A stretch of 64,000 bases of DNA from Acinetobacter chengduensis (GTDB lineage: Bacteria > Pseudomonadota > Gammaproteobacteria > Pseudomonadales > Moraxellaceae), in NCBI RefSeq assembly GCF_003664645.1, contig NZ_RCHC01000001.1, forward strand, positions 248,001-312,000, read 5' to 3'. Shown here in pieces: positions 9,618 through 17,434 of this stretch (position 1 is the stretch's first letter; each line of letters begins with the position of its first letter). The notes under the pieces are model-generated. The model was not told where the DNA came from. It ran no database searches and was given only the letters and a program-made list of their open reading frames with translations. The position numbers were made by a program, and so were the translations under genes.

Positions 9618-10080
9618 ATGTTAAAAATAAAGGGTTTTTCCGTTCTGACCTATACTTTTTTTATCATTCACGCTACTCGTTTCATGTTTCTTGCTCTGGA
9701 AATTGTATCTGCATATTCCAAATAAGTAGGATATAAGCGGTTTGTTTTTATGATTGTTTCGGCTGTAGGTGGTTTTCTTGGAATCGTCATTTTGGCTGTG
9801 TCCTTACCGCGTTTAGACCATTCACTTCGGTATTTAGACTCTTGTAAACTGGTACTCAATATTCTTTACTGGCTTTCGAGCACCGCTATTTTTGTGCTGC
9901 TAGGTATTACACAGTTTTTTCATAACAATCCTCTTATATTATTGGTTATTTGTTTTAGTGTTTTTCACCAGCCTGTATTCTTCAGTGATTCCCGTTGTAG
10001 ACATGCAGAAGAAAGACTGGCTGATGATGGGCGAGATATTAGGCGGATTGGTGTTACTATTCTTTTTTCCTAAAACTTAA
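9618..10080 (+). pseudogene. broken multi-pass membrane protein gene
   Basis: Reading from ATG 9618, a membrane-protein-like frame (MLKIKGFSVLTYTFFII...) meets an in-frame TAA at 9723-9725. It continues in the same frame as VGYKRFVFMIVSAVGGFLGI and on to LYWLSSTAIFVLLGITQFF. A shift to the next frame between about 9905 and 9960 then restores a plausible C-terminus (LVFFTSLYSSVIPVVDMQKK, then DWLMMGEILGGLVLLFFFPK) ending in TAA at 10078-10080. Together the pieces give about 150 residues with four hydrophobic segments. One stop plus one frameshift suggests a dead gene. The family is not recognised. A shorter live gene starting at 9750 cannot be excluded. Confidence 0.5.
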
Positions 10081-10100
10081 TGATTGAAAGAAGGCATTAG

Positions 10101-10161
10101 GCTTACTCAGCTTCGTGACTTGTTTACGCAAGTAGAGGATTTTTCGGTGTTGCAACACTAA
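10101..10161 (+). repeat. diverged duplicate of the glyS 3' end
   Basis: These 61 bases match the last 61 bases of glyS (8912-8972) at 51 positions without gaps, including the stop codon. In the glyS frame they read TQLRDLFTQVEDFSVLQH against [18 protein letters not shown]. The match is followed, as in glyS, by a hairpin with A- and T-runs. Confidence 0.85.
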
Positions 10162-10184
10162 TCGTTACAGATTGTAATTGATTA

Positions 10185-10213
10185 AAAAAACCGCTATTTT
10201 GATAGCATTTTTT
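10185..10213 (+). terminator. terminator-like hairpin after the glyS-tail duplicate
   Basis: A GCTAT/ATAGC stem with loop TTTG between A7 and T6 runs. It is a weaker counterpart of the terminator at 8984-9011 in the same position relative to the glyS tail, so it is probably part of the same duplication. Confidence 0.6.
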
Positions 10214-10226
10214 CACTGAGCTTAAA

Positions 10227-11315
10227 ATGAGTAAACTATTAGAAAAAGGCGATATAGCTCTATTCAAATACAATAAACTACGTTTTTCTTTCGCAAATCT
10301 TAAAGCTGGAGATCAGCACATTTTAACTAGCGACCCATGGTCTCTCATAAACTCACATTTACAGCAAAAAATTTCTAAAAGTAGAGGTGAAAACAAAACT
10401 TTCCTAGAGAGAGCCTTATACTTTTCATCACTTGCAGAATCCTTCTATAAAGCAGCTAATAGCATTTTACTTCCCACAAGAGCTACTCTTTTATATTACG
10501 GGATGCTCAACTTAGTAAAATGTTTTCTTTCTTATAAAAAAATTGAACTTGAAACAGTCCATGAACACCATGGATTAAATTTACCCTTAGGTACAAATGG
10601 TCAAATTCAAGCTAAACCTAAGTCAAATGAAGGCGTAAATATATTTGCAACTTTTTCAGAATTATTAGGAAAAAAAATCAACCATCCTTTAAATATAAAC
10701 TTCAGACAAGCAGTAATTAATATTCCTGAGATCCATAGTCTTTGTCATAGTTTAGAATTGATAAATAAAAGAAAACTTTTACCAATTTCAATTGAAATAT
10801 TATGCAACTCAGAACACAATAAATTTTTTACCGAGGTAATAATAGATAATGAACAAAAGACTAAAGTTGACATGGGTAAATTTCTAAAAACTGAACGACA
10901 AAAGTATTTTATAAATGGTTTACCCCGTGAGGGAAAAATAGTCTACCGCTCAAAAAGAAGAAAATCGTTCAATAAAGAGAATATTAATACTATCTATCAA
11001 AATATTTTAAAAGATTACAGTAAGTTTGATATTGTTCCAATTCTGACAAACACAGGCTATCGCTATTATGTTGATTTAAAAAATCCCGAACTACCGCATC
11101 TGGCATATTCTTTACTTTGCATGTTCTATTTAGGTACAGTAGCCCGTTATAGACCTAACGAAGCAAATGAGTTATTAGAAGGTACATTAAGACCCGTTGT
11201 AAGTGAATTTGTTAATCTTTCACCCAATCAATTCTTATATCAACTGTGCTCTATTTTATTAGAAAAAGAATGTGTTGTGCCATTTTCCTCAATCACACCA
11301 ATGAGCACTATTTAA
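10227..11315 (+). CDS. YaaC-like protein
   Basis: A 362-residue protein resembling the YaaC family (PF14175) by eye: DPWSLINSHL near residue 36, a helical SLAESFYKAANSILLPTRAT, then LLYYGMLNLVKCFLSYK and HEHHGLNLP around residues 90-135. YaaC proteins have no established biochemical role. The gene is clearly A+T-richer than its neighbours (many AAA, ATA and TTA codons) and sits just beyond the glyS-tail duplicate, which fits horizontal acquisition. No partner gene follows in the same direction within 80 bases. Family call moderate; function unknown. Confidence 0.7.
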   Translation: MSKLLEKGDIALFKYNKLRFSFANLKAGDQHILTSDPWSLINSHLQQKISKSRGENKTFLERALYFSSLAESFYKAANSILLPTRATLLYYGMLNLVKCFLSYKKIELETVHEHHGLNLPLGTNGQIQAKPKSNEGVNIFATFSELLGKKINHPLNINFRQAVINIPEIHSLCHSLELINKRKLLPISIEILCNSEHNKFFTEVIIDNEQKTKVDMGKFLKTERQKYFINGLPREGKIVYRSKRRKSFNKENINTIYQNILKDYSKFDIVPILTNTGYRYYVDLKNPELPHLAYSLLCMFYLGTVARYRPNEANELLEGTLRPVVSEFVNLSPNQFLYQLCSILLEKECVVPFSSITPMSTI

Positions 11316-11404
11316 ATAGATTAGTTCAATCGAAAGTAGGTATAGGCAATTCCATATAGAATCCCTATACTCAGGAACAACAACACTCAACAAGAAAGAA
11401 CCTT

Positions 11405-11794
11405 ATGAAACTAAAAGCACTCATTTTGACTGGTCTTGCGGGTCTTGCATTAAGCGCTTGTACATCTGCTCCAACCATTCCGCAAATTCAAGCTGGTGCA
11501 TTACAAGAAGTCTCAAACATTGATGTCTACCCAAATACCACCAACAACAAAGCACAGCTGAACAAGCTCGTAGACAAATGCGTGATTGAATTTACGGGCC
11601 AGCTGGAAAATGGCAAAGTGGTAGAGCAATGGACATTTAAAGGCTTAACGCTAATTTCTGCAGGCTCTGCAACATTTGCTAAAGATGGCACGAGTACCGC
11701 AACAGGTTTTGACTTACATGCACCAGAAGTTCAAAAGAACTTCCTTGCTTTACGTCATCATTTTGCAAAAGAAGCCGTTGCTCAATGTGACTAA
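11405..11794 (+). CDS. hypothetical lipoprotein
   Basis: A 129-residue predicted lipoprotein: MKLK start, hydrophobic segment and lipobox LSAC (Cys 19). The mature part has two Cys (DKCVIEF and the C-terminal AQCD) that could pair. No catalytic motif or known domain recognised. Its base composition returns to that of the core genome, unlike the YaaC-like gene before it. A strong hairpin follows 14 bases after the stop. Confidence 0.72.
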   Translation: MKLKALILTGLAGLALSACTSAPTIPQIQAGALQEVSNIDVYPNTTNNKAQLNKLVDKCVIEFTGQLENGKVVEQWTFKGLTLISAGSATFAKDGTSTATGFDLHAPEVQKNFLALRHHFAKEAVAQCD

Positions 11795-11808
11795 GCACTT
11801 GCTTATTC

Positions 11809-11839
11809 TTCATCACTCATCTGCTGTATGAGTGATGAA
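11809..11839 (+). terminator. perfect hairpin after the 11405 lipoprotein gene
   Basis: A perfect 12-bp inverted repeat (TTCATCACTCAT and ATGAGTGATGAA, loop of 7). The downstream T-run is weak (GCCTTATTCCTT), so termination efficiency is uncertain. Confidence 0.55.
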
Positions 11840-12108
11840 GCCTTATTCCTTATTTCAGTTTTGCAGTGACCCGCCAAAATTTAAAATGATGTCGTGGTAT
11901 TAACGCATCTCATACCTCGCCTAACCATACGGCGCATTCTGCCAGATAAATTGTTTTAGCCTACTTTTTACTTCATGCACGTGTATAAAAATACCTGTTC
12001 TGCTGTATCAATTTTGCAGTTCTGTATGCAAAATCCTATCAAAGCATGTTAATACATGAGTAGATCTATTTTTTGTTTGCCCCTTTCGGCACTTGAGGCT
12101 GTCTTTCT
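11840..12108. other. intergenic stretch with no gene seen
   Basis: About 270 bases between the lipoprotein gene's hairpin and the next CDS. Short ORFs only and no RNA gene recognised. It presumably carries the promoter of the gene at 12109. Confidence 0.5.
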
Positions 12109-12645
12109 ATGCGTATATTAAAAACCGTAATTTGTTCAGGGCTTTTTTTGGCATCTGCATCTATCTGGGCACAAGAAACCAATAGCACCAGCAGTGCCGA
12201 AACCACACAAAAAATCGTACAACCTTATGGTAATAACCCAAATATCTTTCATGTTTGGGCTTATAAAGCACAAGAAGGCGTGATTGGCGCAGCCAAAAAT
12301 GTAGGTGAAATAACCGAACGAGGCGTAGCCAAAGTTAAACCGTCTGTAGACCAAGCTTGGGACAACACCAAAAACCTTGCCTCGACTACCGTAAATAAAG
12401 TCGATGCAAGTGCAACACAAGCATCCCAAACAGCCAATGCCAAAATTCAGGACAGTAAAGAAACGTTTGGTGGCAAACCACAACACCCTGCTCCTATCGA
12501 ACATCAGTCTCTAAGCGAGCCATCAAACAATAACAGTCATAATAGCAGTACGATTAGTAACAGCCCGTTAAGCACACCAAACCAAAACCAATCGGCAACT
12601 ACATCTAGCTCATCTACAACCTCTTATGCTGTGACTGATTTATAA
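12109..12645 (+). CDS. hypothetical secreted protein with Ser/Thr/Asn-rich tail
   Basis: A 178-residue protein. The signal peptide (about residues 1-21, cleavage near SIWA-QET) predicts export. The middle (about 55-125) is an amphipathic helical stretch with repeated VGEITERGVAKVKPSVDQAW / NTKNLASTTVNKVD-like segments, resembling late-embryogenesis or YtxH-like stress proteins in character. The last 50 residues are low-complexity Ser, Thr, Asn and Gln. No enzyme motif. The function is unknown; a periplasmic or surface role is inferred from the signal peptide only. Confidence 0.7.
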   Translation: MRILKTVICSGLFLASASIWAQETNSTSSAETTQKIVQPYGNNPNIFHVWAYKAQEGVIGAAKNVGEITERGVAKVKPSVDQAWDNTKNLASTTVNKVDASATQASQTANAKIQDSKETFGGKPQHPAPIEHQSLSEPSNNNSHNSSTISNSPLSTPNQNQSATTSSSSTTSYAVTDL

Positions 12646-12666
12646 ACCCTGCTCTTCACATAAATA

Positions 12667-12694
12667 AAAAGCCCATCACTTAATGGGCTTTTTT
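12667..12694. terminator. bidirectional Rho-independent terminator
   Basis: A 10-bp stem AAAAGCCCAT/ATGGGCTTTT with loop CACTTA. T-runs on both strands serve the converging genes ending at 12645 (+) and 12715 (-). Confidence 0.88.
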
Positions 12695-12714
12695 GATTTC
12701 ATCTTGGCATGAAT

Positions 12715-13671
12715 TTATGCATTCACTTTACGGATTGGGGCACCCGCTTTAAATGCTTGTGTATTTTCCACCATTTGCTGCACTATACGCTGACGTGCAT
12801 CCACACTGCCCCATGCGCTGTGCGGGGTAATAATTAAATTGGGAATAGATGTATCCAAAAGCACATTACCCTCTTTGGGTGGTTCAACGGTTAATACATC
12901 CGTTGCAGCCCCTGCAATGGTTCTCGCCTTTAATGCTTCTGCTAATGCACTTTCATTCACCACGCCACCACGCGCACAGTTAATCAAAAATGCGCTCGAT
13001 TTCATGGTTGCAAGTGCGGTGGCATCAATCAAATCACGTGTATCTTCAGTGAGTGGGCAATGCAAGCTTAAAAAATCCACTTGAGGAAGCATATCTGCAA
13101 ATGCTATGCGCTCTGCGCCCGCTGGACGGTTGGGCAAAGCTGCTATTTGAATCTGCATACCAAAAGCACGGGCTAAATTCGCCACTGCCTGCCCCAATTC
13201 ACCATAGCCCACAATGCCCAAAGTTTTGCCCGAAAGCTCCATAATTGGATAATCTAGTAAGCAAAATTGGCTGGCTTGATTCCATTCGCCTTGTTGCACA
13301 GCGCGGTCATACTGACAGAAAGAAGTGGCCAAATTCAGCATCAGCATCAGCGTATGCTGTGCCACTGCGGCAGTCCCATAGCCTTGGCAATTACATACAG
13401 TAATGCCCTGCTGGGTCGCCTGTACCAAATCAATATTATTGGTCCCTGTCGCAGAAATTAGAATCAGTTTTAAATTGGGGCACTGTTGCATAGTTGCTAC
13501 ATCAATCACCACTTTGTTGCTAATGATCACATCCACATTTTGCACACGAGATAACAACTGGTCGGTGCTGGTACCTTCATACAGCTGTAAATCATCAAAT
13601 ACCGCATGCAACGCACTAAAATCTAAATCGTTTTTATCCAAAGATGCGTAATCTAAATATACCGCCTTCAT
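12715..13671 (-). CDS. D-isomer-specific 2-hydroxyacid dehydrogenase (HprA-like)
   Basis: Predicted to interconvert a 2-oxoacid and a D-2-hydroxyacid with NAD(P)H in the cytosol; the hydroxypyruvate/glycerate branch is the best guess. The 318-residue protein has the Rossmann fingerprint GIVGYGELGQAVA (near residue 150), the catalytic Arg in LINCARGGVVNE and the catalytic His in ITPHSAWGS. The nicotinamide-end signature IDATALATMKSSAFLINCAR is typical of the family. Single gene with a terminator at its 3' end. The exact substrate is inferred. Confidence 0.9.
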   Translation of the reverse strand: MKAVYLDYASLDKNDLDFSALHAVFDDLQLYEGTSTDQLLSRVQNVDVIISNKVVIDVATMQQCPNLKLILISATGTNNIDLVQATQQGITVCNCQGYGTAAVAQHTLMLMLNLATSFCQYDRAVQQGEWNQASQFCLLDYPIMELSGKTLGIVGYGELGQAVANLARAFGMQIQIAALPNRPAGAERIAFADMLPQVDFLSLHCPLTEDTRDLIDATALATMKSSAFLINCARGGVVNESALAEALKARTIAGAATDVLTVEPPKEGNVLLDTSIPNLIITPHSAWGSVDARQRIVQQMVENTQAFKAGAPIRKVNA

Positions 13672-13774
13672 GTGCTTTCCTTAAATGAGATGGGTTCAAT
13701 GCATAAACTGGGCTGTTTTTGCATTTAATCGAACAACGCGTGAAGATTCAAGAAAAACACACGGCTTTAAAATA

Positions 13775-13800
13775 CAAAAAACCCGCTATTTAGCGGGTTT
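13775..13800 (-). terminator. terminator overlapping the 3' end of the 13786 gene
   Basis: Stem AAACCCGCTA/TAGCGGGTTT with a two-base loop; read on the minus strand it ends in T6. The stop codon of the small CDS lies at the loop, so the last codons (Lys-Pro-Ala-Lys-stop) are part of the hairpin. Confidence 0.85.
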
Positions 13801-13992
13801 ATCTAGATGATAACGAATGGTACTTCGAACACGAATGACCACATATATACTTAGAGCCAACATAATCATCAGTGCGATGGCCAGCACTGTAGCCGAAGAT
13901 TCTGTCTGAATTAAGTCTTCAGCATAAATCATGGGCGAATAAATTATGCTAAACAATGAAACACATACAGCAAGCATGAATGGAGATTGCAT
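13786..13992 (-). CDS. small hypothetical membrane protein
   Basis: A 68-residue protein with an apparent signal peptide (residues 1-24, ending IYA-ED) and one strong transmembrane helix at about 34-55, followed by a basic tail (RVRSTIRYHLDKPAK). The small size, clean topology and a terminator built onto its stop codon argue that it is a real gene. No family recognised. Confidence 0.65.
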   Translation of the reverse strand: MQSPFMLAVCVSLFSIIYSPMIYAEDLIQTESSATVLAIALMIMLALSIYVVIRVRSTIRYHLDKPAK

Positions 13993-14104
13993 ACTGCTTT
14001 CCTCGCTTTCAATCTCGTCCTTGGTCTATAGGCATTCCTTGTATTGCCTATATTTCAACCATAGCACTCCCAATTTAAAAAGCAAGTCTCTCCCTGCCAA
14101 GGTC

Positions 14105-15379
14105 TTAGATCTGCCCCTCAGGCTGTGCTACAAACTGGCTGTCGCTGTGTAAATGTTCAGTCATACTGATCGCACCAAATTCATCTGTACTCAAATATTG
14201 GGCTTTATATGCCAATGCATAGTAGTCGCTGTACTTCTTCATCATTAAGGGATGATGCCCCACAGGTAAAGCATCTTCTACACGAATGAGTTTCATCATT
14301 TGCCGATCATTCATCACCACAATAAAGGCTTGATCATTCCACACAATTTGCACTAAAGCATTGCCTCTGGCATAGATTGGAATCAGAAACTTATGGTTTA
14401 AGGCGATGGCACTGGTTGCATAGCTTTCTAACTTTTGGCTAATGACATTAAAAACCAAACCATGTCCAAAGCGGTCACGCAAAATACTGCGCTTTTCTTG
14501 AGGCATGGTCACTTCAATGCCCAGCTTACTGAGGTCTTGCTGATCTACTTGTTTGTTACGTAGTAATTCACGCAATATCACTTGCTTTTGTTTGGCGTCA
14601 AAAAACTGACCATCCAACATCAAATCATTATTTTTTAAAATTTTGCCCAAAGCGGTTGGATGGCGTGGCAATAAGTTTTCAATCACTTTTCGATAATAAA
14701 ACTTACTGTTCTTTTTCACCTTTCGCATGCTTTGATAAAAATAACCCGCATCAAAAGGATGGCGAATTAAATCATGGACTAAGGCTGAGCTGGCCAATAC
14801 GGCAATCGCGTCATGATTGGTATAAGGTAGATGCAAATATTTTGCACTCGGCAAAAGTGGCTTTAAACAGTCCACATGCACACGATCTTCTGCATAGTAA
14901 GGATCAAAAATGATGATGTATTCCCGCGACGCCGATACATCGCTGGGCTGTACGCGCATGTTGGCATTCAGCTCAGCTTGATAAAACATGTTATAGCGTG
15001 GATCTTCAACATCTGTCGGATCAATCGAATACTGAGGCACCATCGCCACGATACGCTGAATATTCAGCAAGTTAGAATATTTAATAGCAGCATATCCACC
15101 CATCGAACCGCCATAAGCAATACGGGTCGCAAAAGGCGCAATCCAGCTTTGAATCTGTTCAAACATGGCCAATATAGATGACTCAGGAAACCATGACTTT
15201 TGCTTCGGCATAATCCCAATCACATTAAAGTCATATTTATGCAATGACTTTTCGGCATTGATGCTATTGCCCTTCGCACGTGTAATCAAATCACCAAATG
15301 AGAAAACCAATTCGTCTGAAGTGCCTTTTAAAAAAATGACCCGTATTTGGTCATCTTCAAAAATAATGTCTTTATCCAT
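14105..15379 (-). CDS. alpha/beta-hydrolase-fold protein of unknown function
   Basis: A 424-residue protein. The N-terminal half looks like an alpha/beta hydrolase: nucleophile elbow YGGSMGGYAAIK (Ser 92), a strand IIIFDPYYAED supplying a candidate acid (Asp 159) and LPYTNHDA supplying a candidate His (189). The C-terminal 200 residues are not recognised and look beta-rich. No signal peptide, so probably cytoplasmic. It stands alone, with a divergent methyltransferase gene upstream. The hydrolase fold is inferred from motif order; substrate unknown. Confidence 0.72.
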   Translation of the reverse strand: MDKDIIFEDDQIRVIFLKGTSDELVFSFGDLITRAKGNSINAEKSLHKYDFNVIGIMPKQKSWFPESSILAMFEQIQSWIAPFATRIAYGGSMGGYAAIKYSNLLNIQRIVAMVPQYSIDPTDVEDPRYNMFYQAELNANMRVQPSDVSASREYIIIFDPYYAEDRVHVDCLKPLLPSAKYLHLPYTNHDAIAVLASSALVHDLIRHPFDAGYFYQSMRKVKKNSKFYYRKVIENLLPRHPTALGKILKNNDLMLDGQFFDAKQKQVILRELLRNKQVDQQDLSKLGIEVTMPQEKRSILRDRFGHGLVFNVISQKLESYATSAIALNHKFLIPIYARGNALVQIVWNDQAFIVVMNDRQMMKLIRVEDALPVGHHPLMMKKYSDYYALAYKAQYLSTDEFGAISMTEHLHSDSQFVAQPEGQI

Positions 15380-15492
15380 CGTTGTCCTGTTTAAAAAATC
15401 CCTTTCTGCTCATGTCACTTGATTTGAATCTGCTGGCAAAAGGTCGCCTGCATAAGAATATGCTATTTTATATCGGTGATAAGGATTAAAAA

Positions 15493-16278
15493 GTGCAGAA
15501 TATGACACAATCACTCCATCCTGCTGCAGAAAAAGGCTTTGGTGTTGGCGCCAGCCTCTACCAAAACGTTCGTCCTGATTATCCCCAAGCCATCACGGCA
15601 TGGCTAAAAGATACCCTTGGGCTACAGACCCATGATCTTTTACTCGACCTTGGTGCAGGTACGGGCAAATTTTTACCCTATCTACAAGTCATCAGTCAGC
15701 AGATTTATGCTGCCGATCCTGTAGAAGCCATGTTAACGCAATTGCGTCTGCATCATCCTGATGTTCATACCTTACAGGCCATGAGCGATCAGTTACCAAT
15801 TGCCAATGATACTGTGCGCGCTATATTTTGTGCACAATCATTTCATTGGTTTGCTACGCTCGATACTTTAGCTGAACTGCATCGCGTGTTGCAAAGCCAT
15901 GGTCATTTGGTGCTGATTTGGAATCAACGTGATGTGAGCGTGGACTGGGTCAAAGCATTGGCCGATGAGATCTTTCCACTTGAAGGAGATACCCCACGCT
16001 ACCATAGTGGCGAGTGGCAAAAAGTATTTTCACAGCAAAACTATTTCCAACAACAAGATCAAACCACCTTTCGCCAATTGCATCATGGTACAGTAGAACA
16101 AGTGGTCTCCAAGCGCTTATTGTCTACTAGCTTTATTGCTGCCTTGCCTGAACCCGCGCAGCAACATTTAAAACAACGCTTCGAACACATTGTGTATGAC
16201 TACACAGGCAAACAAGCACAAGATGAAATTGATTTCCCGTACACCACTTATGTGTATGTCTTTAAAAAAAATGATTAG
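15493..16278 (+). CDS. class I SAM-dependent methyltransferase
   Basis: A 261-residue methyltransferase. Motif I LLLDLGAGTGKFLPYL (near residues 44-59), the acidic loop AADPVEAML and FCAQSFHWF after it match the UbiE/Methyltransf_11 type. The GTG at 15493 is chosen because AAGGA lies 7 bases upstream; an ATG three codons later is too far from it. It is followed 8 bases later by a lipoprotein gene, probably in one transcript. The substrate cannot be told from sequence. Confidence 0.85.
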   Translation: MQNMTQSLHPAAEKGFGVGASLYQNVRPDYPQAITAWLKDTLGLQTHDLLLDLGAGTGKFLPYLQVISQQIYAADPVEAMLTQLRLHHPDVHTLQAMSDQLPIANDTVRAIFCAQSFHWFATLDTLAELHRVLQSHGHLVLIWNQRDVSVDWVKALADEIFPLEGDTPRYHSGEWQKVFSQQNYFQQQDQTTFRQLHHGTVEQVVSKRLLSTSFIAALPEPAQQHLKQRFEHIVYDYTGKQAQDEIDFPYTTYVYVFKKND

Positions 16279-16286
16279 GGCAAGTT

Positions 16287-16889
16287 ATGCATCACATGGT
16301 TAAATTTTTGGCGATACCAGCACTGTTAAGTACTACATTTTTCATGCATGGTTGCGAACAAAAAAATACGGCGCAACAATCTAATACTGAAGTCACTCCA
16401 GACGATCGTATTATGAAAGAGCTGGCTTCTGAGCCTGTCAAAAGCTTTGCTAAAACAGCACAAGACCCAAATGATATTCGTGCGCTACGTGACTATGATC
16501 AACGCTTTACCGCAGTCAGTGACGACATGGAAGATGAGCTGATGCAGATGAAAGAAAGTGGTTCGCTCACTCCAGAATTTGCCGCAGAACGTAAACGTGA
16601 CAACATTCAATCTACCTTAAGCATGTTAAAAGAATTAGACCTCAAAACTGAACAAGGTCGTTATATTCAAGGCTTGATGTATCAATATTGGGATCAGCAA
16701 CAACAACTTCAATTGGCCGAAGCACAGGCGCCAAGCCAAGGTGAAAATGTAGTTTCGAGTGCGCATGTCAAAGGTTTAGGCCAGTTTATTCATGCACAAG
16801 AGCAACTTGATCACTGGCAAGCTCAATATCCAGAACTGGCACAACTTAATACGCAAGCTACAAGTGATGTAGTCACATCAGCACACTAG
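16287..16889 (+). CDS. hypothetical lipoprotein
   Basis: A 200-residue predicted lipoprotein with signal segment and lipobox MHGC (Cys 23). The mature part is highly charged and helical, with Gln-rich stretches (QQQQLQLAEAQAPSQ), consistent with a helical-bundle periplasmic protein. It starts 8 bases after the methyltransferase gene and shares its terminator at 16901-16930. No known domain recognised. Confidence 0.7.
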   Translation: MHHMVKFLAIPALLSTTFFMHGCEQKNTAQQSNTEVTPDDRIMKELASEPVKSFAKTAQDPNDIRALRDYDQRFTAVSDDMEDELMQMKESGSLTPEFAAERKRDNIQSTLSMLKELDLKTEQGRYIQGLMYQYWDQQQQLQLAEAQAPSQGENVVSSAHVKGLGQFIHAQEQLDHWQAQYPELAQLNTQATSDVVTSAH

Positions 16890-16900
16890 TTTAGAACACA

Positions 16901-16930
16901 AAAAAAGGGTTCCACGTGAACCCTTTTTTT
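16901..16930. terminator. bidirectional Rho-independent terminator
   Basis: A 12-bp perfect stem AAAAAAGGGTTC/GAACCCTTTTTT with loop CACGT, placed between converging genes ending at 16889 (+) and 16956 (-). Confidence 0.9.
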
Positions 16931-16955
16931 ATGAGCTCAAGCAAAAACAAGAGGC

Positions 16956-17387
16956 TTATGGACGGGTCACATATTGCGGGAGATCATCAGAAATTTGATC
17001 CCATTCAGCTTTAGAGCCCACAAAAATATGGCATGTTGGAGCTTGCTCAAGTGGTGTATCCAAAGTCCCAATTCTAAGCCGATAGGTATCAGGGGTTTCC
17101 GTTTTAATACTGATGATTGGCGAACCACACTGACTACAAAAGCAACGCTCTACGCCAGCACTTGAACTGAATCGCTTGAAATATGCCTCACCAGAAACCA
17201 ATTTAAAATCTGCTTTGGCAATCGGCGCATTAACTGCATAAGCACTGCCATTGGCTTTACGGCAACGCTGACAATGGCACTGCACCAGATCGCCAATTGG
17301 GCCATCAATGGCATATTGAATCTCGCCACACAAGCAGCTCCCCACATACTGTTGTTTTCTATCCACTGCACTTTCCTCTATGTCCAC
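16956..17387 (-). CDS. GFA family zinc protein
   Basis: A 143-residue member of the Gfa (glutathione-dependent formaldehyde-activating enzyme) fold. The expected zinc cysteines are present: C18 and C20 (GSCLCGEIQY), C37, C39 and C42 (QCHCQRCRK), and C82, C84 and C87 (RCFCSQCGSP). Family members are often called formaldehyde-activating, but most have no proven activity. The start is likely the first Met; the conserved core begins at about residue 15. It lies between a terminator and the flavoprotein gene, read in the same direction as the latter. Confidence 0.87.
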   Translation of the reverse strand: MDIEESAVDRKQQYVGSCLCGEIQYAIDGPIGDLVQCHCQRCRKANGSAYAVNAPIAKADFKLVSGEAYFKRFSSSAGVERCFCSQCGSPIISIKTETPDTYRLRIGTLDTPLEQAPTCHIFVGSKAEWDQISDDLPQYVTRP

Positions 17388-17434
17388 GTTATTGTTCTGT
17401 TCAAGTTCGTATTAAATGCAGTTCCTATATTGGC

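Noticed and set aside
9668..9859. 63-codon minus-strand ORF opposite the broken membrane-protein gene
   Set aside because: No ribosome binding site or family; the plus strand has a better, membrane-like translation across the same bases.
12136..12504. 122-codon minus-strand ORF opposite the 12109 gene
   Set aside because: Phe/Cys/Gly-rich shadow; the plus-strand gene has a signal peptide and a proper terminator.
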